A DNA stretch of 64,000 bases, from assembly GCA_029259745.1 (NCBI GenBank), contig JAJDEO010000054.1:62001-126000 (forward strand), read 5' to 3'. Source of the DNA: Planctomycetota bacterium. Lineage in GTDB: Bacteria; Planctomycetota; B15-G4. Below, one piece after another: positions 54,091-62,450 of the stretch. The position numbers and the translations under genes are program-made. How positions within the stretch are numbered: position 1 is the stretch's first letter; each line of letters starts with the position of its first letter. A model generated the notes under the pieces. It had not been told where the DNA came from. It did not search any database and worked only from the letters and a program-made list of their open reading frames with translations.

Positions 54091-54686
54091 GTGCTGGTTC
54101 TCTCGGGCGTGGGTGTCCAGCTCGTCGTTTCCCAGCGAAGCTCGCCATCGATGGACTCAACGCGACGGCTCGCTACGGGGTCCTCGACGACGATCGTGTA
54201 CCACGTTCCGAGTTCGCCGTCATCCGTCCACGAGAACGTGACATCGGCCGTGATCGCACCGGCCGGTTCGAGTGTCAACGTCGTCCCGAGGACATCCGGA
54301 CGCACCGGGAGCGGCGCATCCGAGAGGGCCCACCACCCGAGCCCCGCCGCGACGACCAACGCCGCGGCGAGCTTCCACCAGCCCGTCCAGCCGGAGGGCG
54401 ACGCAACGACTTCGGTGGCCGCGCTCGGGTCCGCCGACTCGCGGCTCCGATCTCCGTGCAGCAGCTCGAGCACCTGCGCGACCTCGTCGTCGCTGGCCTC
54501 GCCGGCGCTGTCCGCGAGGACGCCTCGCTCGAACTCCACGCCGGCGTCGAAGATCCGCGCCACGCGCTTCATCTCGTTCAACTCCTCGGCGAAGCCCGCA
54601 TCGTGCCGCAGCAACTGCTGAACTTCGGGCGACGACTCGTCGAGAACACCGAGCAGGACATCGCGGAGGATCTCGTCACGGTTCAC
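53991..54686 (-). CDS. Single-pass membrane protein, probable anti-sigma factor
   Basis: 231 residues. The cytoplasmic N-terminus (MNRDEILRDVLLGVLDESSPEVQQLL..., about 1-98) is acidic and helical. One membrane helix follows (about 103-121, WKLAAALVVAAGLGWWAL). The remainder is an Ig/fibronectin-like beta domain (DVTFSWTDDGELGTWYTIVVEDP) outside. This layout and the four-base overlap with the sigma factor gene upstream (54683-54686) indicate an anti-sigma factor or a receptor coupled to it. No zinc-binding HxxxCxxC motif is present. Confidence 0.72.
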   Translation of the reverse strand: MNRDEILRDVLLGVLDESSPEVQQLLRHDAGFAEELNEMKRVARIFDAGVEFERGVLADSAGEASDDEVAQVLELLHGDRSRESADPSAATEVVASPSGWTGWWKLAAALVVAAGLGWWALSDAPLPVRPDVLGTTLTLEPAGAITADVTFSWTDDGELGTWYTIVVEDPVASRRVESIDGELRWETTSWTPTPERTSTWPDEVLVTVAAFGPTGDSLGAPVSVRCFFSDR

Positions 54687-55276
54687 GGGAACTCTCCCTC
54701 GAGCCGGGGTGCGAGCTTGCGTCGAAGTCGTTGCAGACTGCGGTAGTAGTGCGTTTTCGCCGTGTTTGCAGGGATGCCGAGCCGTTCGCCGATCGCGTCG
54801 AACGTAAGGTGCTCATAGTGCTTGAGACGAACCACGTCACCAGATGGCGGTTCGAGTTCGTCGAGAGACTGTGAGAGAAAGGCGTACGCCTCAGGGCTGT
54901 GAGTTTCGACTTTTTCCTCCGCCAGCGTCTCGAGTTGATCGCTCAACACTTCGCGACGGCGATCGCGGCGACGCAGCACATTGCGAATCTCGAAGAACAC
55001 GAAACGGTGGATCCAGCTCTCGAGCGACGCACGTCCCTCGAAGGTGTCGAGCTTGCGCCAGGCCAGGACGATCACGTCCTGGGACAGATCGGCGACCTGT
55101 TCGGGTGTCAGTCGGGCCGCCATGCGGCGATTGAGGGCACCCACCATGCGCGGGACGCAAGTCATCCGGCGAGCGTACGCTTCGAGAGCCTCGGCATCGC
55201 GAGCCACCGCGCGCTGGGCCAACTCGCGATCCTCGTGGTGCACGACGGAATCGGTGGCGTCGGCGTCGCGTGACAT
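54683..55276 (-). CDS. ECF-type RNA polymerase sigma factor
   Basis: 197 residues from ATG at 55276. A longer frame to 55381 is Pro/Arg-rich. Region 2 is at about 30-95 (YARRMTCVPRMVGALNRRMA, then EQVADLSQDVIVLAWRKLDTFEGRASLESWIHRFVFFEIRNVLRRRDR). Region 4 is at about 130-190 (EPPSGDVVRLKHYEHLTFDAIGERLGIPANTAKTHYYRSLQRLRRKL), with a full helix-turn-helix. It heads an operon with an anti-sigma-like membrane protein and a CHAT protein. No good ribosome binding site precedes the start. Confidence 0.9.
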   Translation of the reverse strand: MSRDADATDSVVHHEDRELAQRAVARDAEALEAYARRMTCVPRMVGALNRRMAARLTPEQVADLSQDVIVLAWRKLDTFEGRASLESWIHRFVFFEIRNVLRRRDRRREVLSDQLETLAEEKVETHSPEAYAFLSQSLDELEPPSGDVVRLKHYEHLTFDAIGERLGIPANTAKTHYYRSLQRLRRKLAPRLEGEFP

Positions 55277-55595
55277 GGGAGGAGGATAGGAGCGGTTGCG
55301 TGCGAGGGCAAACAGCAGACGCCCGGGACTTCTTTCGCGGCCGAGCGGTGAGCAAGAACCGACCGTCCCCACCGGCAACACTCGTCGGCGTTGGCACGAC
55401 GCGGCTCGTTTCGCCGCTCGTGACGACAGCCCCGAGGACGACAGCCTGGGACAGCTCGCTCACGATCCAGCGGCTGGCGGCGATCAACGCGCCTCATCTC
55501 CCTTCGACGGGTCCGCGGCGAGGGCGACGTTCCGCGTCCGCAACCAGCCGATTGCTATGCTGCGCGGCTTTCCCGCCCATCTCAGAGTTCGACCC
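55277..55595. other. 319-base divergent intergenic region
   Basis: It separates the sigma factor operon from the aminotransferase gene and must hold both promoters. Short frames on both strands lack domain features. No strong hairpin or consensus -35/-10 pair was recognised. Confidence 0.4.
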
Positions 55596-56828
55596 ATGCC
55601 CTCGTCGCCCGTCGCCCCGCTCGATGCCCTCGAACAGTGGCTCCCGCCGGAGGTGATCTCCGTCGTGGAACGCGAGACGCCGATTCCGACGATCGCGCAG
55701 CTCGCAGGCGCGAAGGCCATGGAGGACCCGGGACTCGTGCGCGGCGACATCGGACAGATCGTCGGCATCGACCCCGAACTGGAAGTGCTCTACGGACCGC
55801 CCGTCGGCCTCCCCGACCTGCGGGCCGCGGTCGCCGACATGTATCAGCGCGCCCTCGGGTGGACTCACGACGACACGCCGCTCACGGCGGCGAACGTCAC
55901 GATCTGCACAGGTGCGGCCGAGGCGCTGACGCTGCTCTTCAAGTGCTTCGCCAAGGACCGCACGGTCGGCCTGCTGCGCGGACACTGGGAAAACTATCGC
56001 AACGGCGTCGACCTCGCCGGCGGACGCACCGTGATCGTCGACGTCTTCGACGAGGCTGGGAACTTCACGCCCGACGGACTCGAAGCGCAGATTCGCGAGC
56101 ACGACGTGCGCGTGTTGGTCGCGAACTTCCCCTGCAACCCGACGGGTGCGGTGCTCGACGCCCACGAGATGGCGCAGCTCGCGCAGGTCGCCGAGCGCAC
56201 GGGGATCATCGTGATGGCGGACGAGGTCTACGCTCGGTTGCGTTACGACGGCAAACCGCCCGAGACTCTCGTGCGCTACGCACCGGGCCACGCGATCTCG
56301 CTGTCGTCGGCCTCCAAGGAGTATCTGCTGCCCGGTGCGCGCGTCGGCTACGTCGTGTCGGCGCGCAGCGAGGTCACCGACCGCGTGCTGCGCAAGCTCG
56401 TGCGAGCCAACACCGCGAGCCCGAACGTCCTCGGCCAGAAGCGGCTGCTGAGCTGCTTGAACGCCGACCTCGCCGACATGCGCGCCGGCAGGCCGCCGGC
56501 TCTGATCACGCGCATCCGCGACGAGATGGCCAAGCGCCGCACGCGACTCGTCGAGATCCTCGAGCGGCATGACATGTCGCTCGTCGGCCGGTCCGGACAC
56601 GCGCCCGTCGGGACGATCTTCCTCATGGCCGCGCTGCCGAGTTGGTTCCCGCGTGACGATACGGCGTTCAGTGAGGAGGCGATCGCGGCGGGCGCCGTCT
56701 CGACGATCCCCGGTTCGGCCTTCGGGATCCCGAGCTCGGTTCGCTTCTCGTACGGCGCGATGACGCTCGAAGCGCTCGAACGACTCGACTCGAACCTGAC
56801 CGCGTTCAAGGCGAGCTTCGCCAGCTGA
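55596..56828 (+). CDS. PLP-dependent aminotransferase, class I/II
   Basis: 410 residues from ATG at 55596; an upstream frame to 55296 lacks homology. Fold-type I features are complete: FPCNPTGAVLD (Asn181), VMADEVYARL (Asp209 pairing with the pyridine N), SLSSASKEYLLPGARVGYV with Schiff-base Lys241 and phosphate-binding Arg249, and the C-terminal SVRFSYGAM that holds the carboxylate-binding arginine. Substrate cannot be read from sequence; relatives include alanine, aspartate and aromatic amino-acid aminotransferases. It stands alone, divergent from the CHAT operon by 319 bases. Confidence 0.88.
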   Translation: MPSSPVAPLDALEQWLPPEVISVVERETPIPTIAQLAGAKAMEDPGLVRGDIGQIVGIDPELEVLYGPPVGLPDLRAAVADMYQRALGWTHDDTPLTAANVTICTGAAEALTLLFKCFAKDRTVGLLRGHWENYRNGVDLAGGRTVIVDVFDEAGNFTPDGLEAQIREHDVRVLVANFPCNPTGAVLDAHEMAQLAQVAERTGIIVMADEVYARLRYDGKPPETLVRYAPGHAISLSSASKEYLLPGARVGYVVSARSEVTDRVLRKLVRANTASPNVLGQKRLLSCLNADLADMRAGRPPALITRIRDEMAKRRTRLVEILERHDMSLVGRSGHAPVGTIFLMAALPSWFPRDDTAFSEEAIAAGAVSTIPGSAFGIPSSVRFSYGAMTLEALERLDSNLTAFKASFAS

Positions 56829-57021
56829 CACACCTCTCGCGCACGCCGTGACGAACGGCTGCACGGGAAAGTTGAAACTCGAAGCATCTCTCGTGCGGCT
56901 TACTCCGCACGACGACGCGAGACAACGACCGTCACGGAGCGGCGCGCTTCGGACCAGGGTCGTGTCGGCCTCGCCGTGATCAGCGGTATCTTCCCGCTCG
57001 GTCTCCCGCACGAGAGAACCC

Positions 57022-58650
57022 ATGACGTCACTGCGCATGCTTTCGGCCACGTGTTTGGCCTCGCTCACAGCTCCACTCTTCGCGGCGGACATCAACGTCC
57101 CCGCAGACTACGCCACGATCCAGGCGGCCATCGCTGCGTCGAGCAACGGTGACGCGATCTGCGTCGCACCCGGCGCCTACACCGAGAACATCGACTTCCT
57201 CGGCAAGGCGATCACGATTCGCACGGCGGCGAACGGCGACGTCGTCACGCTGACGGGCGCAAGCACGGCCGTGTCGACCGTGACGTTCGCGTCCGGAGAA
57301 GGCACCGACTCTGTGCTCGATGGCCTCCGACTCATCGGCCACGTTGCGCCCAGCGGCGGTGCCATCTTCATCGACAACGCGAACCCGACGATCACGAACT
57401 GCCTCCTGCAGAACAACACCGCTGTCCGAACGATGATGATGGGCGGCAGCGGCGGCGCGGTGTACATCTCGAACAGCACCGACGTCACGTTCGACAACTG
57501 CACGTTCTTCGACAACGGCGCGGAAGCATTCGGCGGTTCGCTCTTCATGACCGGCTCGAGCGCAACGTTCGACGATTGCCTGTTTGAGTTGGGCTTCGCC
57601 GATCGCTCAGGCGGTGCCGTGCGGCTCGAAGACGAAAGCACAGCCCACTTCGCGCGGACGCGCTTTTTCGACAACCGCACGTTCGAAGATGGTGGTGCTG
57701 TGTCGGCCTTCGACGCGAGCGTCGCAACGTTCAAGAGCTGTGAAATCGTGCAGAACGAAGGTGGCTCGGGCGGTGGCGTCCACGCGAACGACGATACGTC
57801 CGTCGAGTTCACGGGCTGCACCGTGGCCGACAACGACGCGTCCTCGAACGGCGGCGGTCTCTATGCGAACAATGCGCCGAACGTCGACATCCGTAACACG
57901 ATCTTCTGGGGTAACACCGCAACGACCGGCACGCAGGGCTATGTGATCGCCAACAGCTCGGCGTCCGTGCTGGATGTGTCCTACTCGACACTGCAAGACG
58001 GCATCACAGGCTTCATCGCATTCGGGACGATGCTCACCATCAACATCGGTCTCGGCATCAAGGGACTCGACCCGCTCTTCCTCGACCCCGCGAACGGCGA
58101 CTACCACCTCCGGACGTTCTCGTCCGGCGGTGCGATCTCACCTTGTATCAACGCCGGTGACCCCGCCGACACGCCGGCCGACTGCGAACTCGACATCGAC
58201 CGCGAGCCACGCGTGTTCGTCGTTGTCGACCAGGGAGCGGACGAACGCGGCCCGCTCGGCGTGACACCTCATCGCCTTGGCATCGCCGGTGGCACGGTCA
58301 CGTTCGACCTCTTCGCACCGACGAACGCGAACCAGAGCTACATGATTCTCGGCTCGATCAGCGGCACGAAGAACGGCTTCGTCATCGACGGAGTCAACGT
58401 CCCGCTGAACATCGACGCGTACACCACACTGACGCTTTCGGGCACCGTGGGTAGCAACTTCTTCGGCACGCTCGACCCGTCCGGCCAGTTCCCGGTCGCA
58501 CCGACGCTGACCCTGCCCGGCAACCCGGCGCAGCCGACGATCGGTCCGCAGCTCATCGGCCTGCAGCTCGACCACGCCGTCGTGACGTTGAGCGGAACGA
58601 CCGTCGTCAGCGCGAGCAACGTCGCGAGCTTCATGATCGACCCCTTCTGA
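57022..58650 (+). CDS. Secreted right-handed beta-helix protein
   Basis: 542 residues with a signal peptide (LSATCLASLTAPLFA). The sequence starts INVPADYATIQAAIAASSNGDAICVAPGAYTENI, the classic opening of right-handed parallel beta-helix proteins. The coils follow at about 22-residue spacing: NPTITNCLLQNN, DVTFDNCTFFDN, SATFDDCLFE, VATFKSCEIVQN and SVEFTGCTVADN. Such proteins are pectate-lyase-like or adhesin-like; no lyase active-site pattern is visible. The last 130 residues form a separate beta domain ending ASNVASFMIDPF, similar to the end of the FG-GAP protein at 26752. A hairpin follows the stop. Confidence 0.85.
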   Translation: MTSLRMLSATCLASLTAPLFAADINVPADYATIQAAIAASSNGDAICVAPGAYTENIDFLGKAITIRTAANGDVVTLTGASTAVSTVTFASGEGTDSVLDGLRLIGHVAPSGGAIFIDNANPTITNCLLQNNTAVRTMMMGGSGGAVYISNSTDVTFDNCTFFDNGAEAFGGSLFMTGSSATFDDCLFELGFADRSGGAVRLEDESTAHFARTRFFDNRTFEDGGAVSAFDASVATFKSCEIVQNEGGSGGGVHANDDTSVEFTGCTVADNDASSNGGGLYANNAPNVDIRNTIFWGNTATTGTQGYVIANSSASVLDVSYSTLQDGITGFIAFGTMLTINIGLGIKGLDPLFLDPANGDYHLRTFSSGGAISPCINAGDPADTPADCELDIDREPRVFVVVDQGADERGPLGVTPHRLGIAGGTVTFDLFAPTNANQSYMILGSISGTKNGFVIDGVNVPLNIDAYTTLTLSGTVGSNFFGTLDPSGQFPVAPTLTLPGNPAQPTIGPQLIGLQLDHAVVTLSGTTVVSASNVASFMIDPF

Positions 58651-58679
58651 CCGCTCCACTTCTTCACCTTCGCTGTCCG

Positions 58680-58721
58680 ACCGCCCTCACGGCGCCCGTC
58701 TCACGGGTCCGTGGGGGCGGT
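58680..58721 (+). terminator. Terminator-like hairpin after the beta-helix gene
   Basis: The arms ACCGCCCTCACGG (58680-58692) and CCGTGGGGGCGGT (58709-58721) pair over 13 positions with one G-T pair. The 16-base loop itself contains a shorter CCCGT/ACGGG pairing. It is 30 bases after the stop codon; T-rich sequence after it is weak. Confidence 0.6.
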
Positions 58722-58829
58722 TCGTCGTCCCGAAGCCATCTACATCGAAGATTCATCGACCAACGACTCGCACGACATCGCCCCTGCCGATCCTTCCCTG
58801 TGTCGAGCCCTTCCCGCGAGATCGCAGCG

Positions 58830-59321
58830 ATGACTCACGACATCCGAAACGTCCTCTTCCTCTGCACCGGCAACGTCGACCGCAGTCGCTTCGCCGAGGC
58901 GCTGTTCCGACACGCTTCGTGGACCCGGCGCCTCGGGTGGGTCGCCCTGTCGCGCGGTCTCGCCGGGGACTTCCGCACGCTGCGCCCCGACGGGCCGCTT
59001 TCGCCCCACGCGGTCACGGGCCTGCACCGCCGCGGCATCGCCGTCCCCGAACCGATTCGCCCGCCGCGCGCCGCCCACGTTCACGACCTGCGCAGCGCTC
59101 ACCACATCGTGGCGATCGACGAGCACGAGCACCGCCCGCTGATCGAGGCTCGCTTTCCGGCCCATGCCCATCGCGTCGAATACTGGGACGTCCCCGACAT
59201 CGACCACGCCGACCCGATCGAGACCCACGCCCGCCTCGCCGACCGCGTGATCGAGCTCGTCGAACGCCTCGAGCACCTCGACGGGTTCACGAGACGCACA
59301 GCCGGCCAAAGCGTGGCCTGA
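58830..59321 (+). CDS. Low-molecular-weight protein tyrosine phosphatase-like protein
   Basis: 163 residues from ATG at 58830; a GTG at 58800 would add ten residues. The phosphate-binding loop CTGNVDRS (Cys12, Arg18) obeys the C-x5-R pattern of the low-molecular-weight phosphatase/arsenate-reductase fold, in the usual place after VLFL. The general-acid region (YWDVPDIDHADP, about residues 116-127) fits the family Asp-Pro motif. Family members dephosphorylate tyrosine or reduce arsenate. Only one cysteine is evident in the loop region, so a phosphatase is more likely than a thioredoxin-type arsenate reductase. Confidence 0.8.
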   Translation: MTHDIRNVLFLCTGNVDRSRFAEALFRHASWTRRLGWVALSRGLAGDFRTLRPDGPLSPHAVTGLHRRGIAVPEPIRPPRAAHVHDLRSAHHIVAIDEHEHRPLIEARFPAHAHRVEYWDVPDIDHADPIETHARLADRVIELVERLEHLDGFTRRTAGQSVA

Positions 59322-59410
59322 CCCCGCTGCTGCCAGCGCCCCCCTTGCAGCCCCACGACCCGGCTCGGTATCCTCCCGACGCTTCGCGAGCGGCACACCC
59401 GCTCGCCCGT

Positions 59411-59487
59411 GGCGGAGTAGCTCAGTTGGTTAGAGCAGCGGAATCATAATCCGCGTGTCGGGGGTTCGAGTCCCTCCTCCGCTACCA
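59411..59487 (+). tRNA. trnM: tRNA-Met (anticodon CAU), elongator type
   Basis: A complete 77-base cloverleaf with encoded CCA. The acceptor arms GGCGGAG and CTCCGCT pair (first pair G-U) with discriminator A. The anticodon stem is GCGGA/TCCGC around the loop ATCATAA, giving anticodon CAU. The T arm is GGGGG-TTCGAGT-CCCTC. The first pair and the D arm resemble elongator Met rather than initiator; a tRNA-Ile2 with modified C34 cannot be excluded by sequence. A lower-GC gene block begins downstream, consistent with use of its 3' end as an integration site. Confidence 0.93.
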
Positions 59488-60134
59488 CCGTAAGTCACTG
59501 TGCTTGAGTGACTAACGCCAACCCCGGCTAGGCAGCGCCAGTTGGGCCAGCCCAGCGCTGGCCCGAAACGGGGTCAGCTATCGACCGACCGGCGCGACCA
59601 TTTCTGCACACTCGTGCGCCCCCGCGGACACCGTTGCCGCCCTCGCGCATGAGAGCGCGGTGCTGGCGCGATGCTCGGATCACACACGCTGGTCCCTGAC
59701 GCACTCAACGAAGACGGCTTCCTCGACTCCAGCCCACATTGTCAAGCACATCGGCAAGATCGCCTCAAGCCTCCTCACGAAGGAGCTCGCTGCGACCATG
59801 AAGACCTGGGCCTCGTCGGTTGTGGAGTTATGCGAAGCGCGGTAGACGCCGTGAAGACGGACCATCGCTGGGTTCGGAAACCGCCGCGAAGAGCGCGGGA
59901 GCACCTGCTCAGGGAGCCACGGAGTCAGAGAGGCGCCCCGAGAGCGGACCATCGACTGCGTTATGGTGAGCTGAGCCCAAATTAGTGAGGGCCACGGCAC
60001 GCTCGTCGACTTACAGCTCACAGGTCTCGCCGACCGATAATGTCAACGAGACCGGGAGTTGCCGGAGGGGCGGGAGCACTGCCGCCTGATTGCGTACACT
60101 TTCGTCGCGAGTCCGTTGATCGGGAGGGTTGAGC
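59488..60134. other. 647-base region between tRNA and the TerB gene, no convincing gene
   Basis: Frames at 59660-59845 (+), 59671-59985 (+) and 59680-60021 (-) are open but have no recognised domain, no clear ribosome binding site and no typical codon bias. Base composition is lower in GC than left of the tRNA. No second copy of the tRNA 3' end and no integrase gene is visible here. I read it as island-edge sequence, possibly with decayed genes, plus the promoter of the TerB operon. Confidence 0.5.
59491..59516 (+). terminator. Small hairpin just after the tRNA
   Basis: AGTCACT (59493-59499) pairs with AGTGACT (59507-59513) around a 7-base loop, four bases after the tRNA CCA. It is a plausible tRNA transcript terminator or the edge of an integrated element. 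A second hairpin, GGGCCAG/CTGGCCC at 59544-59564, follows. Confidence 0.4.
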
Positions 60135-62450
60135 GTGTTGTGGGGTGGCTTGGCAGCGATCGCGGTTCTTGTGTTCGTGTACCTGCAGCGGCGTGAACCC
60201 ATCGAGGTGGGTCACTCGCTCTCGTCCAGCGGTGTCGGCGAAGAGGAAGGCCTGTGTTCCCGTTCCGGCCAGTTGTCCGACAACCCGGTATCGAACTGTT
60301 GGGTCGGCCTCTACGGAACGCCGACGGTCGGTGGTGCACTTGTGTCCGGAGGCATGGTCTATGTCGGCAAGCATCTTCCGAGCATCGCTAACACACGCAG
60401 GCCTGATCCTGCTCTGATCAACGCCGATCTTCCGGTGGACCTCAAAGAGGTCGACCACTTCGGCCTCGGGATGAGCTACTGGCCGTCCTACAGCGAGGTC
60501 AGCTCACAGGCTCGCGGGGCCTATCTGAAGTGGCTCGAGGACGGACGCCGGACGCCCGGCACCTACATCGGGTATGTGTTCTTGTTCTTCTACGGGCTTG
60601 AGAGGCGCGTCCTCCTCGACGCCACTCATGATCAAGCGGCGGAGTCTGAACTCCCTCAGATCGCCGCTGAGATCGAACAGCTGCTGGCGATCTACGGTGA
60701 CAATCGATCCTTTCGGGGCTACGCCACAGGATTGCTCGATGTCATCTCACTGCGCGCAGGTAACGAGACGGTCGGTGCGAGCACAGTACACACCGCTCGA
60801 TCAAGTCCGCCACTCGCGCTTCGGCGCACGCTGGGGAACAACGCACTGCGCGGTACGCCCCTCGACGCACAAACAGCCTTCGCGTGGGTTCGCTCCGACT
60901 CAGAGATTCGTCTCCGAACACCGGCCACGCGATGCGCTGATGAGTTCGAGGCGCTCTTCATTCTTCGCTATGCCGAGGAGCACGGCGAAGGACTTGTCAT
61001 CAAGCCTTGCAAACGCACACTCCGCGTTGACTACTCGCCGGCGAGCGCCTCATTTTCTGGCGAGACCTTCTCCGTCACAACGGACATTCCGGACGTCACG
61101 TCACTCGTTGGACCACGCCGCGTCCTCCAGAACATCGCCCTAGAATGCGACGAAGCTCTCGGCTCGTTCAGTCGCTGGATTGGCAAGAACCCCGAAGGGC
61201 GAGGCACGCTTCAAGCGTCTGCCCACTTGCCCGCAGCGCTCGTCGCGCATGACCCGCCCGAAGCGCTCGAAACACTACGAGGTAACCTTGAGACGGCGCT
61301 CGGCGACTCGCGTCGTCAGGCGCTTCCCGTCGACGGTTTCGTCGCCCCTTGGCTCACTGAGGAAGGTCGTCAGCGCAAGAAACAAGCTGTTGAAATGGTT
61401 TCGCTCCTCGAACAAGCGGGCTTCGGCATGGAGCCCGATGTGCGCTTCGGTGGGAAGCCACTGACACGTGGCGACACCGCGGTCTTCTTCCGGCTTGAGG
61501 ATGAGTCGCCCTCTGCTCCGACGCCTGGCTACTCGGCCGCGGCGCTATATCTGCATCTCGCGGCGATGGTCACGACCGCTGACGATGAGATCGACGACAC
61601 TGAGAAGCGCGTCCTACAGGAACACCTCGCGAGAGGCCTCCTTCTCTCGCGTGCTGAACACGAACGGCTCGAAGCGCATCTCGAGTGGCTGCTGACCTCG
61701 CCGCCGAGCATCGCGGGGGTGAAGAAGCGTGTGGAAGCACTCACGCTCTCTCAACGTCGTGACGCCGCGCGGTTCCTCATTGAAGTCGCGCTGGCGGACG
61801 GAAAGGTTGATCCAAGCGAGATAAAGGTGCTCGCGAAGATCTACCGAGCGTTGGAACTCGATCCCGGCACTGTCCATGACGACCTCCATCAGGCCACGGC
61901 TGGCGGACGCAGCGCCGTTGACGCCGGTCCTGTTGTCGTCCGTCGCTCGGACGGTGAGCCAAGGACATACGCGATCCCCGCACCTCCTGCCCCGGACGAA
62001 GATGTCACACCTTGCCCAAGCTCGTTCAAGGACGAGCCGGCGATTGTTGAGGTCTTGGCCTCGCCCTCTCATGCGCTCGACTTCGCTGCGATCCAAGCGA
62101 AGGTCGCCGAAACGCGCGCCGTCTCGAGCCTCCTCGCGACCGTGTTCGACGACGGCGAGCGCCTTGAGCCGCAAGAGCATTCAAGTCCGGCGACCATGGT
62201 GGCCTCCGCTGACGACGACATGGTTCAAGGACTAGACGGCCCACACACCGAACTCCTTCGCGCCCTCGCTCATCGCCCCGCGTGGGCACGCGATGAGTAC
62301 GACGCCCTCGCCGAGCAGCTTCATCTGCTTCCCGATGGCGCGCTCGACACACTCAACGATGCAGCCTTCGACCTCTGCGATGATCCGCTTGCCGACGGCG
62401 ACGACCCCATCGAGATCGATCAAACCGTGATTCAGGAGATGCTCGCGTGA
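60135..62450 (+). CDS. TerB-N / TerB / TerB-C domain protein, membrane-anchored
   Basis: 771 residues from GTG at 60135, six bases after GGAGGG (60123-60128); a TTG at 60129 would touch that site. One N-terminal membrane helix (about 3-17). A TerB-N domain lies at about 65-205 (GGMVYVGKHLPS, DPALINADLPV, YWPSYSEVS, YIGYVFLFFYGLERRVLLD). A central helical TerB-like domain lies at about 465-585 (ALYLHLAAMVTTADDEIDDTEKRVL, VALADGKVDPSEIKVLAKIY), with the acidic metal-binding-type pattern. A TerB-C domain covers about 690-771 and ends DPIEIDQTVIQEMLA. TerB domains are linked to membrane-associated stress and phage-response systems. The stop overlaps the next start (GTGA), so it is coupled to the ATPase. 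Codon use includes many CTT, GTT and TCA codons rare to the left. Confidence 0.87.
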   Translation: MLWGGLAAIAVLVFVYLQRREPIEVGHSLSSSGVGEEEGLCSRSGQLSDNPVSNCWVGLYGTPTVGGALVSGGMVYVGKHLPSIANTRRPDPALINADLPVDLKEVDHFGLGMSYWPSYSEVSSQARGAYLKWLEDGRRTPGTYIGYVFLFFYGLERRVLLDATHDQAAESELPQIAAEIEQLLAIYGDNRSFRGYATGLLDVISLRAGNETVGASTVHTARSSPPLALRRTLGNNALRGTPLDAQTAFAWVRSDSEIRLRTPATRCADEFEALFILRYAEEHGEGLVIKPCKRTLRVDYSPASASFSGETFSVTTDIPDVTSLVGPRRVLQNIALECDEALGSFSRWIGKNPEGRGTLQASAHLPAALVAHDPPEALETLRGNLETALGDSRRQALPVDGFVAPWLTEEGRQRKKQAVEMVSLLEQAGFGMEPDVRFGGKPLTRGDTAVFFRLEDESPSAPTPGYSAAALYLHLAAMVTTADDEIDDTEKRVLQEHLARGLLLSRAEHERLEAHLEWLLTSPPSIAGVKKRVEALTLSQRRDAARFLIEVALADGKVDPSEIKVLAKIYRALELDPGTVHDDLHQATAGGRSAVDAGPVVVRRSDGEPRTYAIPAPPAPDEDVTPCPSSFKDEPAIVEVLASPSHALDFAAIQAKVAETRAVSSLLATVFDDGERLEPQEHSSPATMVASADDDMVQGLDGPHTELLRALAHRPAWARDEYDALAEQLHLLPDGALDTLNDAAFDLCDDPLADGDDPIEIDQTVIQEMLA

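Noticed and set aside
59680..60021. 113-codon minus-strand frame between the tRNA and the TerB gene, considered as a transposase or integrase remnant
   Set aside because: No catalytic motif or recognisable similarity, and overlapping plus-strand frames are equally open.
60129..60131. TTG as the start of the TerB protein
   Set aside because: It abuts the GGAGGG ribosome binding site; GTG at 60135 has proper spacing.
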